DNA of 64,000 bases from Ewingella sp. CoE-038-23 (GCF_040419245.1 NZ_JAZHOH010000003.1:62001-126000), one strand, 5' to 3'. Positions 50,001 to 59,991 are shown, counted from the stretch's first letter. Notes: generated by a model from the letters alone, not told the origin. Program-made: numbers and translations.

Positions 50001-50993
50001 TTGCAACGCAAGTCCTCAAAGCTGGCGGTAATCACCCATCATCATTTCTTCCGTTATGTTGTCTTAACTCTGCAAGGAGCGGTGCTGGCGGGCCAGCTTT
50101 CTTTTATCGTGAGCACGGAAAACAGGGTGCTGGATGTCATCCTAGCAGGGGCTCGAATCTGGACTCTGACGTTCGCGTTGCTGGCTTTCTATTCATTTAT
50201 TGATGTCGCCGGCGATTTATTAAAAACCAATAGCCAGCTGAGGGGGCTACCTTATCGCGGCATTGAACAGAGTCTCAAACTGGTCGGGGCCCTGATCTAT
50301 TGCCTTTTTCTGCTGTCCATGATGCTGGATAAATCGCCACTTATTCTGCTCAGTGGTATAAGCGCAATTGCAGCGGTGCTGCTGCTTGTGTTTAAAGATC
50401 CGCTGCTTGGTCTGGTTGCCGGTATACAGCTTTCCGCGAATGATATGCTCCAGCCGGGAGACTGGATTGAAATGGAGCAGTTGGGAGCCAACGGCGTCGT
50501 ACAAGATATCGGTCTGACCACAGTGAAGGTGCTTAATTTTGATAACAGTATCACCACCCTTCCAACCTACACCCTGGTTTCTGGCTCGTTTAAAAACTGG
50601 CGATATATGATTGAACACAGTGCCAGACGGCTCCAGAGAAATATCAATATCGACATCAAGACCGTCCATATTATTACGCCTGACGAAAAACAGGCCATCA
50701 TCAAAAACGTCACGTTAGCGCTTTTCACCAACGTGAAGACTCCGCTTGAGACGAATATTGAGCTGTTCCAGGAATACGCCAAAGCGTATTTGCGTCAACA
50801 TGGATCCATCTGCACCGAGATGACCTTAATGGTCAGGCAGCTGCAGCCGACGGCTTATGGATTGCCCGTCGAAATTTATGCTTTTACACGTCTTACAGAA
50901 TGGACGGCCTATGAAACGCTGCAGACGGAGATAATCTCTCACCTGATTAGTGTTATTTCATTGTTTAATCTGAAGGTCCATGATGTTTCATAA
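50001..50993 (+). pseudogene. MscS-family mechanosensitive channel (YbdG-like), 5' end removed by IS5
   Basis: About 330 residues remain of a YbdG-type channel (415 residues in E. coli). Three hydrophobic segments, the pore-lining helix region and the MscS beta domain are present (DPLLGLVAGIQLSANDMLQPGDWIEM, then ITTLPTYTLVSGSFKNW). The first 85 or so residues and the promoter were lost at the IS5 junction, so any product would depend on an IS5-derived start. It directly precedes the ClpK-like gene. Confidence 0.85.
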
Positions 50994-51080
50994 CTTCGTA
51001 TAATGTCTTTGGTGCCTTCTGCTACGCTTAAATATGGGTCTCACTGGGTGTTACCCATTTTCTACATCAGGAGGCGAATA

Positions 51081-53819
51081 ATGCCAACATTATGTGATAT
51101 TTGTCAGGTAAGACCGGCTACCAGCCAAGTTACGCTCGTCCAGAATGGTCAACGAAAAACGATTGCTATTTGTGATTATGATCACCGTCAGTTGATGCGG
51201 CACCAGAATATTCTGAACCCTTTTGATTCCTTACTGGGGCGTGGGGGACTTTCCGGTTTCTTCAACGGCTTCGGTAATAATATCCGCGATGGGAGTGAAG
51301 ACGATATCTTCGGTGCGGTGCCACGGGAGTCGATTGATACGACGGAAACCTTCAGTAAGCAGTCTCTGGAGCTGCTACAAAAGGCAGCCGAAAAGGCTCA
51401 CCAGCTCAATCGTACGGAGCTGGACACCGAACATCTTCTGTACGTTCTGGCAGATGCCGACGTGTGTGCAGCGTTGTTTAAAGATCTCAAAATCTCCCCA
51501 GAGGATATTAAAAGTTACATCGATCAGAATGCTTACAGCGGCGCGACGGAAACCGGGGGGGGGCCAGGCGACCTCTCCATTTCACCCCGTTTGAAAAAAG
51601 CCTTCATGTACGCTTTCCAGGCCTCCCGTGAGCTGGGGCACTCTTATGTAGGACCTGAGCACTTACTTATCGGGTTGAGTGAAGTCCCGGATAGCGTCGC
51701 CGGTGCGTTGTTGAAGAAATATGGTATTACCCCGGAGGCTATTCGCCAGAAAGTGGTGAAAATCGTGGGTAAAGGAGCAGAGGATGGGCGGGTTGACACG
51801 CCGACCGGTACGCCTAACCTGGATAAAGTGGGACGCGATCTGACCGAAATGGCACGGGCAGGTAAGCTGGATCCCGTGCTTGGGCGCGCTCAGGAGATTG
51901 AAAATACTATAGAAGTGCTGGCCCGCCGCAAGAAAAATAACCCGGTTCTGATTGGTGAACCTGGCGTTGGTAAAACGGCCATCGTTGAAGGGCTGGCGCA
52001 GCGGATTGTCAAAGGTGATGTGCCTGAGGTTCTACGTGATAAACGCCTCGTAGAAATAAACATGAACTCCCTGGTGGCGGGCGCAAAATATCGTGGTGAA
52101 TTTGAAGAACGTGCCAAACAGTTGATTGATGAGGTTACTGCTAAGAAAGGGGAACTGATCCTCTTTATTGATGAGCTGCATACGATTGTTGGTGCCGGGC
52201 AGGGAGGCGGCGAAGGCGGTCTTGATATTGCGAATGTCCTCAAACCGGCACTGGCGCGAGGTGAACTCAGTCTGATCGGCGCCACTACGTTAAACGAATA
52301 CCAAAAACATATTGAAAAAGACGCCGCCCTTGAGCGCCGTTTTCAGCCTGTACTGGTCGAAGAACCCACTGTGGATCAAACGATTGTTATCCTCCGCGGG
52401 CTACGAGACACGCTGGAAGCGCACCACCAGGTTACCTTCCAGAACGAAGCATTTGTCGCAGCCGCGGAGCTCTCTGACAGGTATATCACCTCCCGTTTCC
52501 TACCGGATAAAGCCATCGATCTTATCGACCAAGCGGCGGCGCGAGTGCGCATTGGTGCCAGTTCACGGCCTGCGCCAATTCAGGAACTGGAGGCTGAAAT
52601 TGCGCATCTGAAGCGTGAAAGAGATTACGCCACGTCGCGTAAACTGTTTGATGAGGTTAAACGTTTTGAAGGCGAAATTTCAGAAAAACAGGGATCATTG
52701 GATAAACAGACGGAAGCCTGGAAGAACAAAACCGGCTCCGAGACACTTGAAGTGACGGTTGCCGCAGTGGCGGAGGTTGTTTCGCGTCTCACCGGGATCC
52801 CAGTTTCGGATCTGACGCAGGAAGAGCGCAAAAAACTTCTTAACATGGAAGAAACGCTGCGTCAGCGCGTGGTTGGGCAGGATGAAGCGGTCACTGCTGT
52901 TAGTGACGCGGTCAGGCTATCGCGGGCCGGGCTGGGGCAGGCGCATCGTCCTATCGCTACCTTCCTTTTCCTGGGGCCGACGGGTGTCGGGAAAACCGAG
53001 CTGGCGAAAGCGATTGCCGAAGCCGTGTTTGGTGACGAGCAGTCCATTATTCGTATCGATATGTCAGAATATATGGAGAAACATACGGTCGCCCGCCTGA
53101 TCGGTGCGCCTCCAGGCTACGTTGGCTACGATGAAGGAGGTCAACTGACGGAGAAAGTGCGTCGTCGCCCGTACAGCGTGATACTACTGGACGAAATCGA
53201 GAAGGCACACCCTGATGTCTATAACGTTCTGCTACAAGTCTTCGATGACGGTCGGCTGACCGACGGCAAAGGTCGGTTAATTGATTTCAGCAATACCACT
53301 ATCATCGCGACCAGCAACCTCGGTTCTGCTGTCATCATGGCTAACTCCGGATTACCTTCCGATGAGCAGAAATCGCCTAAGGAACTCCATGAAGAACTAA
53401 TGCAGTTGCTAAAAGGTCACTTCCGTCCTGAATTCCTGAACCGTATTGATGAAGTGATTGTGTTCAATGCGTTGTCGCAGGAGAACATTCGTCTGATTGT
53501 TCAAATCCAGCTCGATCGTTTGAAGCGTACGGCATCTGCACAGGACATCACAGTCAAGCTTGATGATTCTCTTGTTGAACATCTGGTTGACGTTGGATAT
53601 CAACCAGATTTTGGTGCGAGAGAACTGAAACGTAAAATCCGTCAGGAAGTGGAAACCAAGCTAGCAAAAGAGATCCTCAGTGACAATCTCAAATCGGGTG
53701 ATACGGTAACCATAAGCTATAACACCAGTACCGACAGCGTCATGTTAAGCAAGGAGACAATTACACAGGAAAAAGGGAATGACAACGATCAAAAAAAACT
53801 GGAGAATAAAGCAAGCTGA
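51081..53819 (+). CDS. ClpK/ClpG-type AAA+ disaggregase
   Basis: 912 residues. The start is ATG 51081, with AGGAGG six bases upstream; the frame extends 26 codons further and was trimmed. Order of parts: a short N-terminal CDICQ...CDYDHRQLM cysteine motif, a Clp N-domain (about 95-240), AAA1 with GEPGVGKTA (K298) and ILFIDELHT, a short coiled-coil middle domain (about 440-500), AAA2 with GPTGVGKTE (K638), [15 protein letters not shown] and the arginine finger region, then a C-terminal domain. No IGL/IGF ClpP-docking tripeptide is visible in AAA2, so a stand-alone disaggregase such as ClpK or ClpG is more likely than a ClpP partner. Such plasmid genes confer heat tolerance in Klebsiella. Confidence 0.88.
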   Translation: MPTLCDICQVRPATSQVTLVQNGQRKTIAICDYDHRQLMRHQNILNPFDSLLGRGGLSGFFNGFGNNIRDGSEDDIFGAVPRESIDTTETFSKQSLELLQKAAEKAHQLNRTELDTEHLLYVLADADVCAALFKDLKISPEDIKSYIDQNAYSGATETGGGPGDLSISPRLKKAFMYAFQASRELGHSYVGPEHLLIGLSEVPDSVAGALLKKYGITPEAIRQKVVKIVGKGAEDGRVDTPTGTPNLDKVGRDLTEMARAGKLDPVLGRAQEIENTIEVLARRKKNNPVLIGEPGVGKTAIVEGLAQRIVKGDVPEVLRDKRLVEINMNSLVAGAKYRGEFEERAKQLIDEVTAKKGELILFIDELHTIVGAGQGGGEGGLDIANVLKPALARGELSLIGATTLNEYQKHIEKDAALERRFQPVLVEEPTVDQTIVILRGLRDTLEAHHQVTFQNEAFVAAAELSDRYITSRFLPDKAIDLIDQAAARVRIGASSRPAPIQELEAEIAHLKRERDYATSRKLFDEVKRFEGEISEKQGSLDKQTEAWKNKTGSETLEVTVAAVAEVVSRLTGIPVSDLTQEERKKLLNMEETLRQRVVGQDEAVTAVSDAVRLSRAGLGQAHRPIATFLFLGPTGVGKTELAKAIAEAVFGDEQSIIRIDMSEYMEKHTVARLIGAPPGYVGYDEGGQLTEKVRRRPYSVILLDEIEKAHPDVYNVLLQVFDDGRLTDGKGRLIDFSNTTIIATSNLGSAVIMANSGLPSDEQKSPKELHEELMQLLKGHFRPEFLNRIDEVIVFNALSQENIRLIVQIQLDRLKRTASAQDITVKLDDSLVEHLVDVGYQPDFGARELKRKIRQEVETKLAKEILSDNLKSGDTVTISYNTSTDSVMLSKETITQEKGNDNDQKKLENKAS

Positions 53820-53834
53820 TTACCTGTAAATGAT

Positions 53835-53860
53835 AATAGGTCCGATTTTATGGGCCTATT
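53835..53860 (+). terminator. possible terminator after the clpK-like gene
   Basis: AATAGGTCC and GGGCCTATT arms around GATTTTAT, 16 bases after the stop; followed by an AT-rich stretch without a clean T run. Confidence 0.4.
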
Positions 53861-53892
53861 ATATAATAATGGTCATTTAAGGACCCATTTTA

Positions 53893-54810
53893 ATGATTGT
53901 GCGCCCCCCGCAACACTGGTTTGTTCGCCTCTTTGCATGGCATGGTTCTGTCCTCTCTAGAATAATTTTTCGGCTTTGCCTCAATATAGCGATGTCGGTT
54001 ATCGCTATTGTGCTGTTTCAGTGGTATGAACAACTAGGAGTTCATCTGACCGTTGCTCCCTTTAGCCTGTTGGGGGTCGCCATCGCTATTTTTTTAGGCT
54101 TCCGCAATAATGCCACCTATAGCCGCTTTATCGAGGCAAGAGCGTTATGGGGAACCATGATCATAGTACAACGCAATATTATGCGTCTGATTATTAACCT
54201 TTTCCCTGAGAATAAAAACCTTCATAAAATGATATCCGATTATCTTATTGCTTTCAGCTGGAGTTTAAAGAATCAGCTAAGAAATAATGATGCTTCTTAT
54301 GAGGTGTATAAGATACTTCCTAAGTCCGTTTTTTTAACAGTTATGAACAGTGCCTATCCCTCTAATAAAATCTTGCTACTACTCGGTAACGAAATAGGTA
54401 AGTTACGTACTCAGGGGCTAATCAGTGATATTAATTTTTCACTCATCAATAATAGTATTAATGAGCTTGCCCATGTGCAGGGTGGATGCGAAAGGATTGC
54501 CAACACGCCGGTACCCTTTGCTTACACATTGATCCTGCAGCGGACGGTCTATCTTTTCTGCACCATGTTACCGTTTGCACTGGTCACCGATTTACGTTAC
54601 ATGACACCTTTCGTATCAGTCTTTATTTCTTATGCTTTTCTCGCATGGGATGCCCTTGCTGAGCAGCTAGAGAAACCTTTTGGTACCGACTCAAACGATC
54701 TCCCGCTTAATTCCATCTGCAATACAATAGAACGTAACCTGATGGATATGACCCGACAAAAACCATTACCACCCGTTCATCAACCAGACAGCTATTTTAA
54801 CCTGACATAG
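53893..54810 (+). CDS. bestrophin-family (UPF0187) ion channel protein
   Basis: 305 residues with the family marks GVAIAIFLGFRNNATYSRFIEARALWG, CERIANTPVPFAYTLI and WDALAEQLEKPFGTDSNDLPL, and four hydrophobic segments. Bacterial bestrophins (YneE-like) are pentameric cation or anion channels in the inner membrane. AAGGA lies nine bases before the ATG. Together with the neighbouring channel gene and disaggregase it may form a stress cluster. Confidence 0.88.
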   Translation: MIVRPPQHWFVRLFAWHGSVLSRIIFRLCLNIAMSVIAIVLFQWYEQLGVHLTVAPFSLLGVAIAIFLGFRNNATYSRFIEARALWGTMIIVQRNIMRLIINLFPENKNLHKMISDYLIAFSWSLKNQLRNNDASYEVYKILPKSVFLTVMNSAYPSNKILLLLGNEIGKLRTQGLISDINFSLINNSINELAHVQGGCERIANTPVPFAYTLILQRTVYLFCTMLPFALVTDLRYMTPFVSVFISYAFLAWDALAEQLEKPFGTDSNDLPLNSICNTIERNLMDMTRQKPLPPVHQPDSYFNLT

Positions 54811-55306
54811 TAAACTGTATGAATTGAAAATCGAGATATATCATGCTTGGTTTGTTTTTCCAATAAATGATGAATTATGTACGGAGAAACTTTCTCTTCT
54901 GCAGATCATTGTTTATCTGATATTGGTTAGTGTGCATGCTTTCATCCGACGCGGGATGGCATTAATCCTGGGTATTTTGGTGACCCGGTTTATCAAATGA
55001 TTAGCAGGTATCTGCTAATCATTGCTTATTTGATGATAGGTTGTCTTTTTATCCTTTCATTGGCTTGATGTCGGGTAATAGTGTTCTACCTTCGACTCCG
55101 TTTACATTAGTGGCAATGATTTACCACTATAATATGGGAAAGCAGCCCTGAATATGATTAGAGTGGGTTATTGTTTGAGCATTTTATGGGTATTTATTGG
55201 CTCCTGGCCAGATGCGTTAGTGATACTGGTTATTGCAATTGTTTGAATAAGTACTGATGAGTTAGTTCGGTTTGTTCTACCAGACAAAAATAATGGTCAG
55301 TTCAAA
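54811..55306 (+). other. AT-rich stretch with three hydrophobic micro-ORFs
   Basis: No normal-sized gene. Frames at 54932-55000 (GTG start, 22 aa), 54997-55068 (23 aa) and 55154-55246 (30 aa) each encode a mostly hydrophobic peptide; the first two overlap as ATGA. They could be real single-pass membrane peptides or the decayed pieces of a lost membrane protein gene. Confidence 0.4.
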
Positions 55307-55333
55307 AAGTCGGGTTACAAGGTAACCCGACTT
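55307..55333 (-). terminator. Rho-independent terminator of the DUF2474 gene
   Basis: Perfect 12-bp stem AAGTCGGGTTAC/GTAACCCGACTT with a 3-base loop, followed on the minus strand by a T run; it begins six bases after the stop codon. Confidence 0.8.
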
Positions 55334-55339
55334 GATAGC

Positions 55340-55486
55340 TTAATGCGTCTTCATTCCTGCTGCGGTCATCAGAAGTTTAAACACGGTAGCAACTACGCCG
55401 AGAGCCATCACACTGGTAGCCCAGATAATGACCAACCACATCAATTTTTTCCAGAATGGACGTGGTGTTTCATCAATCATTTTCAT
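55340..55486 (-). CDS. DUF2474-type small membrane protein
   Basis: 48 residues, MKMIDETPRPFWKKLMWLV then a membrane helix (IIWATSVMALGVVATVFKLLM). The pattern of a tryptophan-rich start, one helix and a short tail matches DUF2474, a family of small proteins usually found next to cytochrome bd-type (CioAB) oxidase genes. I place the start at the ATG with GGAGAG eight bases upstream; longer frames enter IS1. The oxidase genes that should precede it are absent; IS1 copy E lies 28 bases upstream and has probably replaced them. Confidence 0.65.
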   Translation of the reverse strand: MKMIDETPRPFWKKLMWLVIIWATSVMALGVVATVFKLLMTAAGMKTH

Positions 55487-55514
55487 TGCAGAGCTCTCCA
55501 TTACCGATGCCATT

Positions 55515-56282
55515 GGTGATGCTGCCAACTTACTGATTTAGTGTATGATGGTGTTTTTGAGGTGCTCCAGTGGCTTCTGTTTCTATCAGCTGTCCCTCCT
55601 GTTCAGCTACTGACGGGGTGGTGCGTAACGGCAAAAGCACCGCCGGACATCAGCGCTATCTCTGCTCTCACTGCCGTAAAACATGGCAACTGCAGTTCAC
55701 TTACACCGCTTCTCAACCCGGCACGCACCAGAAAATCATTGATATGGCCATGAATGGCGTTGGATGCCGGGCAACTGCCCGCATTATGGGCGTTGGCCTC
55801 AACACGATTTTACGTCACTTAAAAAACTCAGGCCGCAGTCGGTAACCTCGCGCATACAGCCGGGCAGTGACGTCATCGTCTGCGCGGAAATGGACGAACA
55901 GTGGGGCTATGTCGGGGCTAAATCGCGCCAGCGCTGGCTGTTTTACGCGTATGACAGGCTCCGGAAGACGGTTGTTGCGCACGTATTCGGTGAACGCACT
56001 ATGGCGACGCTGGGGCGTCTTATGAGCCTGCTGTCACCCTTTGACGTGGTGATATGGATGACGGATGGCTGGCCGCTGTATGAATCCCGCCTGAAGGGAA
56101 AGCTGCACGTAATCAGCAAGCGATATACGCAGCGAATTGAGCGGCATAACCTGAATCTGAGGCAGCACCTGGCACGGCTGGGACGGAAGTCGCTGTCGTT
56201 CTCAAAATCGGTGGAGCTGCATGACAAAGTCATCGGGCATTATCTGAACATAAAACACTATCAATAAGTTGGAGTCATTACC
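55515..56282 (+). mobile_element. IS1: IS1, complete copy E
   Basis: 768 bp, direct orientation. Flanks GATGCCATT and CAGACGTGA do not match. Confidence 0.95.
55570..56267 (+). CDS. insAB: IS1 InsA and InsB' of copy E
   Basis: InsA 55570-55845 and InsB' 55764-56267, intact. InsB' has [10 protein letters not shown] where copies A, C and D have [10 protein letters not shown]; the truncated copy B shares the Phe. Confidence 0.92.
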
Positions 56283-56351
56283 CAGACGTGATGAGTGGTC
56301 TTTTTAGTGAGCGATTATATACGTAGCCGGTAATTCAAATTGGGTAAGAAA

Positions 56352-57026
56352 ATGGACAACCTAAAGTATATTGACAGATTTTTCGAAAGCAGCCTTGAGC
56401 TAATGGACATAACCTACGCTCATAAGAGAAATGGGCGGTCTCTTTACACATTTTTCAGCAGCCTTCATTCATTAAATGACAGACTGAAACGAGATTTTGA
56501 AATGGATTTAAACGATTATCCTGAGTTCAAAATCCTTAAGCATTTACGTAATTATTATCATCACCAGGGTGATATTGACGAGATCCGCATATTCTTTGAT
56601 CATCAGAACATGTTATTTAGCCATGGTGAAATGATAATCATCCCTATACACATCGTTGCCAAGGCTTTGCGTGAGTTTATGTCAGGGAAGATGCAACTCT
56701 GGAAGCAGGGAGAAAAAGAGTCGCTGATTAACTATTGCCATGATTTAAGCTATGTGTTTGATAATTTAGACGGGTTTTCGAATGATCCACAATTTCCGCA
56801 TAAGGGAGAATTATATTCAGGTGGTTTTGATTTATATACATCCATTTATAATGTAACGAACATTATCGCCAGTCTGTGCCGTGATATTCCTGAGTTATGT
56901 GAAAGAGAGGTTATTTTAGATTTAGACGAGACCTATGATGTAGAAAATAATATAGGTAAATATAACCTCACTGTACCTTTAGGTGTGCGTCCCCTGCTGA
57001 CGACGAAAGGATTTATCTTCCTTTGA
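56352..57026 (+). CDS. hypothetical protein with a HEPN-like motif
   Basis: About 224 residues, not assigned to a family. The helical N-terminal part contains ILKHLRNYYHHQGDIDEIR; the run R-N-Y-Y-H-H fits the R-x4-6-H motif of HEPN-type ribonuclease or nucleic-acid-binding domains, in the right context of a helix end. The C-terminal half is mixed alpha/beta without known motifs. No membrane segment or signal peptide. Low GC. I chose the ATG at 56352; a TTG four codons earlier is possible. IS1 copy E lies 70 bases upstream and may have removed its promoter or a partner gene. Confidence 0.6.
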   Translation: MDNLKYIDRFFESSLELMDITYAHKRNGRSLYTFFSSLHSLNDRLKRDFEMDLNDYPEFKILKHLRNYYHHQGDIDEIRIFFDHQNMLFSHGEMIIIPIHIVAKALREFMSGKMQLWKQGEKESLINYCHDLSYVFDNLDGFSNDPQFPHKGELYSGGFDLYTSIYNVTNIIASLCRDIPELCEREVILDLDETYDVENNIGKYNLTVPLGVRPLLTTKGFIFL

Positions 57027-57730
57027 CTTAGGTAAAGTTCCGGAGGGTGTTACTCAACGCAGAGCACGTTGGTTACCCACTGGGGTGAAGCCAGGCTGCC
57101 GGCACCCTTTTCCAATGCATTGGGGTTTAAAGAAGAAAGCCCAATTACCCACAGACTTATCCCCCGCTTTTGTGGATAAAACTATATCTAGTGTTTATCT
57201 CTTACGAAAAAACCAGATATTGCGGTTTTTGCCAGCTTATCGTTGGGGGATTTTCTGTAGACGTCAAAGGGAGGGTTTTGCCGGTTGCTGCGATATAATG
57301 TATTTGGATTCAGAGGATTGCATACCGTCTGGTCCGGTCAGGCGGCAGCGACGGGGCGTTGCTGTCCGCCCGATTCCCCCATAGGTTAGGTTTTTCCCGT
57401 ATAGGCGCCCCCCTATAAAACGACCGAACGCCATTTCGGTATTTATTCTGGTAGATCGTGACGCAGATTGCGGTGATTAAAAAATTCAGCCTTTATACCC
57501 CCCGAAAGTTTTCAGAATTCACGTAGCTGCATTCCGACTATGAAATGATGAGAAAATCCCACTTCCCGAAATAGCCCCCTCTTCTGTGAAATCTAGCCAC
57601 TTGCCACCCCGGACCAACCCCATTCCGTTTTCTGCTATTACCGGCAACCGCGCCCCCCGGGCGGGTTTTTGGCCTAAACCCCACCATCTGGTGTTCACAA
57701 CCCTCTTTAGCCACTAAATACAGCACGTGA
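57027..57730. other. non-coding maintenance region with DnaA boxes
   Basis: No credible gene; the frame at 57085-57384 has a composition unlike protein. TGTGGATAA (57171-57179) is a perfect DnaA box in reverse, and TTACCCACA (57145-57153) a near one 18 bases away. They may belong to a relic origin or help the RepFIB origin. Confidence 0.5.
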
Positions 57731-57749
57731 AGGATCCTTTTTGGATCCT
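57731..57749. repeat. short hairpin AGGATCC-TTTTT-GGATCCT
   Basis: Perfect 7-bp arms with a 5-base loop, 30 bases before the putative recombination site. Confidence 0.55.
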
Positions 57750-57778
57750 CTCTTTGCAACTCGCTAAATTATTTGATT

Positions 57779-57807
57779 CCGATTTATGGCATAATTCCAT
57801 AAGTCGG
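57779..57807. promoter_or_regulatory. putative core crossover site of the plasmid recombinase
   Basis: CCGATTTATGG, a 7-base centre CATAATT, and CCATAAGTCGG. The arms are complementary at 10 of 11 positions, the layout of a tyrosine-recombinase core site (two 11-bp arms around a 6-8 bp spacer). It lies 230 bases before the recombinase gene, as rfsF lies before resD in F. Confidence 0.65.
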
Positions 57808-58036
57808 AAACGATGACCGATCACGTCCACGAGTTTTTGCCGTGGTATCCGCCCCGCCGCTGGGCGAAAATGGTCACCTTAGCCGCCGCCGGCGGATAAT
57901 TTTGCGCAGATTGCGCTGTGTGAATTCTGAAAACCGATCGGGGGGTCAGTGCGCTATTTTTTACGTAGCGCGATCTCAGCCGTTTTTGGCCACACGTGAT
58001 GACATTTGCGGTTCTGTTTGAAGGAGATGATAACCG

Positions 58037-58828
58037 ATGACTGAGTTGACCACGCTGCCGGGACCGGAGCGTCGACCGATGTTAATGGTGCGTCCCGAAG
58101 ATCACCGGCGCGCGCTGGCTCTTCGCCAGATGGCCATGGCCTATGCCGACCTGCCAAGGTACCTTTTATTGCCGGAGGTCAGCGCCCTGCTCCACTACTT
58201 GCCCGACTGGTCACAGCACGCCCTGGTCTCCACGTTGTGGAACACCGGCGGGCGGATCAATGAAGTGCTGGCGTTGAAAAGGCGCGACTTCCGGCTTAAC
58301 GGCGATTACCCGCACGTGGTGATACGCACCGCCAAGCAACGCCGCGCCGGCACCGGCCGTCCGGCTAAAGGGAAATCGGCAAACCGCGTGGTGCCTTTAT
58401 CCGATCCGGGGTTTGTGGACGAGCTGCGCCGGCTGTTCGCCAGCACGCGCGAAAGGATTGAGACCGATGCGCAAACCGGTGAGCGCCGTCCGCTTCCCAT
58501 CTGGACGGCGACCGACAGAACGGTTAGAAACTGGTTAACCCGGGCGGTCGATGAGGCAAGGCGTGACGGCGTCACGTTTTCAGTGCCGGTCACGCCGCAC
58601 GTATTTCGGCACAGCTACGCCATGCACCACTGCTATCAGCATACGCCGCTGAAGGTGCTGCAGGCATTACTCGGCCATGAAAAAGCGGAAAGTACCGAAG
58701 TGTATACGCGGGTGTTTGCGTTAGACATTGCGGCCAGCCAGCAGATCACCTTCAGCATGCCGGAGTCCCAGGCCGTAAGCCTGCTGAAAGAAACGCATAT
58801 TTCAGGTGCCTTTTTGACGCAAAAATAA
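58037..58828 (+). CDS. ResD-like tyrosine recombinase (multimer resolution)
   Basis: 263 residues with the catalytic set of tyrosine recombinases: R73 (NTGGRINEVL), H188 and R191 (TPHVFRHSY), H214 (LLGHEKAES) and Y223 (EVYTRVF). F ResD has a similar size and role, turning plasmid dimers into monomers. AAGGAG lies 11 bases before the ATG. It is followed by the partition genes. Confidence 0.9.
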   Translation: MTELTTLPGPERRPMLMVRPEDHRRALALRQMAMAYADLPRYLLLPEVSALLHYLPDWSQHALVSTLWNTGGRINEVLALKRRDFRLNGDYPHVVIRTAKQRRAGTGRPAKGKSANRVVPLSDPGFVDELRRLFASTRERIETDAQTGERRPLPIWTATDRTVRNWLTRAVDEARRDGVTFSVPVTPHVFRHSYAMHHCYQHTPLKVLQALLGHEKAESTEVYTRVFALDIAASQQITFSMPESQAVSLLKETHISGAFLTQK

Positions 58829-58849
58829 CACCTTTAATGCACAAATATG

Positions 58850-59037
58850 GCTCCCTATTGGTACCGTTTTAGCATAAATAATTTTTATGTTGGTCACACA
58901 GGCTTTTCAAAGAAGTGCACGGATGAACGTGGGGAGGGATATAAAAGGAGAGATGAGCCTGGCCGGGTTTGTTCTGATCCAGTGAAGAATGAAAATTAAG
59001 GAGCCTTTTAATACTATAAAAGCTCCTTATTGGTACC
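58850..59037. repeat. direct repeats and terminator between recombinase and parG
   Basis: GCTCCCTATTGGTACC (58850-58865) recurs with one change at 59022-59037. The second copy also forms a hairpin (AAGGAGC 58998-59004 with GCTCCTT 59022-59028) that may terminate the convergent recombinase and parG transcripts. Confidence 0.55.
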
Positions 59038-59057
59038 AAAATGGTATCTTTTTAGCG

Positions 59058-59318
59058 TTATTCACCCAGCCCATTTTCGGCATAGAAAGATAGCGCATGG
59101 CGGATCATATTGAGCTTGGAGCGCTGGGTTTTCTCGCACAGTGACTCCAGCTGGGTAAACTCAAACTCATTAAAGGGTACCCGGATGGCTTTATAGTCCC
59201 GCTTGGCATCTTTGGGCAGGCTGAGTTTCTGCGCCGGCGTGTTTTCGGCGAGCGCGGCAAAAGCCTCAATTTTATCGGCATCGGCTGTTTGTGCCGGCCG
59301 TTCTCTGCGTTTTACCAT
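59058..59318 (-). CDS. parG: ParG-like centromere-binding protein
   Basis: 86 residues: a basic, flexible N-terminus and a C-terminal ribbon-helix-helix (IRVPFNEFEFTQLESLCEK, then SKLNMIRHALSFYAENG). Such proteins bind the centromere, stimulate the ParA ATPase and repress their own operon. The ATG overlaps the parA stop by seven bases and has AGGAGA upstream. Confidence 0.8.
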   Translation of the reverse strand: MVKRRERPAQTADADKIEAFAALAENTPAQKLSLPKDAKRDYKAIRVPFNEFEFTQLESLCEKTQRSKLNMIRHALSFYAENGLGE

Positions 59319-59947
59319 TTCACAATCTCCTGTACCAGGCATTGGATCTCACCGCGGGCTTTGCCGTTGTCCATCTCCACCACGCCCTTACCTTCCGACA
59401 TGCAGTCACGGTAGATTTTACGGTCCCGAATGATGGTATTCATCAGCTGGAGCACCGGATAATCTGCCAGGTAAATTTTTGCATCCTGAGTCTCATTCAC
59501 GATCGGGTTGGTCGGCGCCATGGTCAGCAGCGCTTTCACCCGAAGTTTGGGATTTAGATCTAACGCCATCGTGATGATGTCCTGCAGTGCGGGCAGCGTA
59601 TCGAGGTCTGGCTGCGAGGGTCTGAAAGGAACGATCAGCACGTCGGCGGCGCTCATACCGGTGCGCAGTTCCCGGCTGTCGCGGCCTGCGGAATCCACAA
59701 CGACATACTCATAGCGTTTGGCCAGGTCAGACAGCGTTTCATGGATGTTGTCGAACTTCTGAATGCTGTGGATTTTTGGCAGATTCATATTCTGATTACG
59801 ATCGCTGATCCAGTTGGATGCCGTACCCTGCCGGTCAGCATCAACAAGCATCACATCCTTTCCCTGTCGTGCAAGTTCAGCGCCGATATTAGCGGCGGTT
59901 GTGGACTTACCACAGCCTCCCTTTTGGCTCCCTATAAGTATAATCAT
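59312..59947 (-). CDS. parA: ParA (ParF-type) partition ATPase
   Basis: 211 residues from MIILIGSQKGG. Deviant Walker A KGGCGKST (K9-T16), MLVDADRQG and VVVDSAGRDSRE. The small size and lack of an N-terminal DNA-binding domain put it in type Ib (ParF-like), matching the ParG-like partner. It segregates plasmid copies before division. Confidence 0.93.
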   Translation of the reverse strand: MIILIGSQKGGCGKSTTAANIGAELARQGKDVMLVDADRQGTASNWISDRNQNMNLPKIHSIQKFDNIHETLSDLAKRYEYVVVDSAGRDSRELRTGMSAADVLIVPFRPSQPDLDTLPALQDIITMALDLNPKLRVKALLTMAPTNPIVNETQDAKIYLADYPVLQLMNTIIRDRKIYRDCMSEGKGVVEMDNGKARGEIQCLVQEIVKW

Positions 59948-59975
59948 GGCACCCTTCCAGTGTGATATTGATGTC

Positions 59976-59991
59976 AAAGTAGTACTACTTT
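59976..59991. promoter_or_regulatory. 16-bp palindrome upstream of parA
   Basis: AAAGTAGTACTACTTT, a perfect palindrome 28 bases before the parA start. A likely operator or part of the centromere for the ribbon-helix-helix partner. Confidence 0.6.

Noticed and set aside
57085..57384. 99-codon frame upstream of the recombinase
   Set aside because: Odd composition, no ribosome binding site and it covers DnaA boxes; better read as a cis-acting region.
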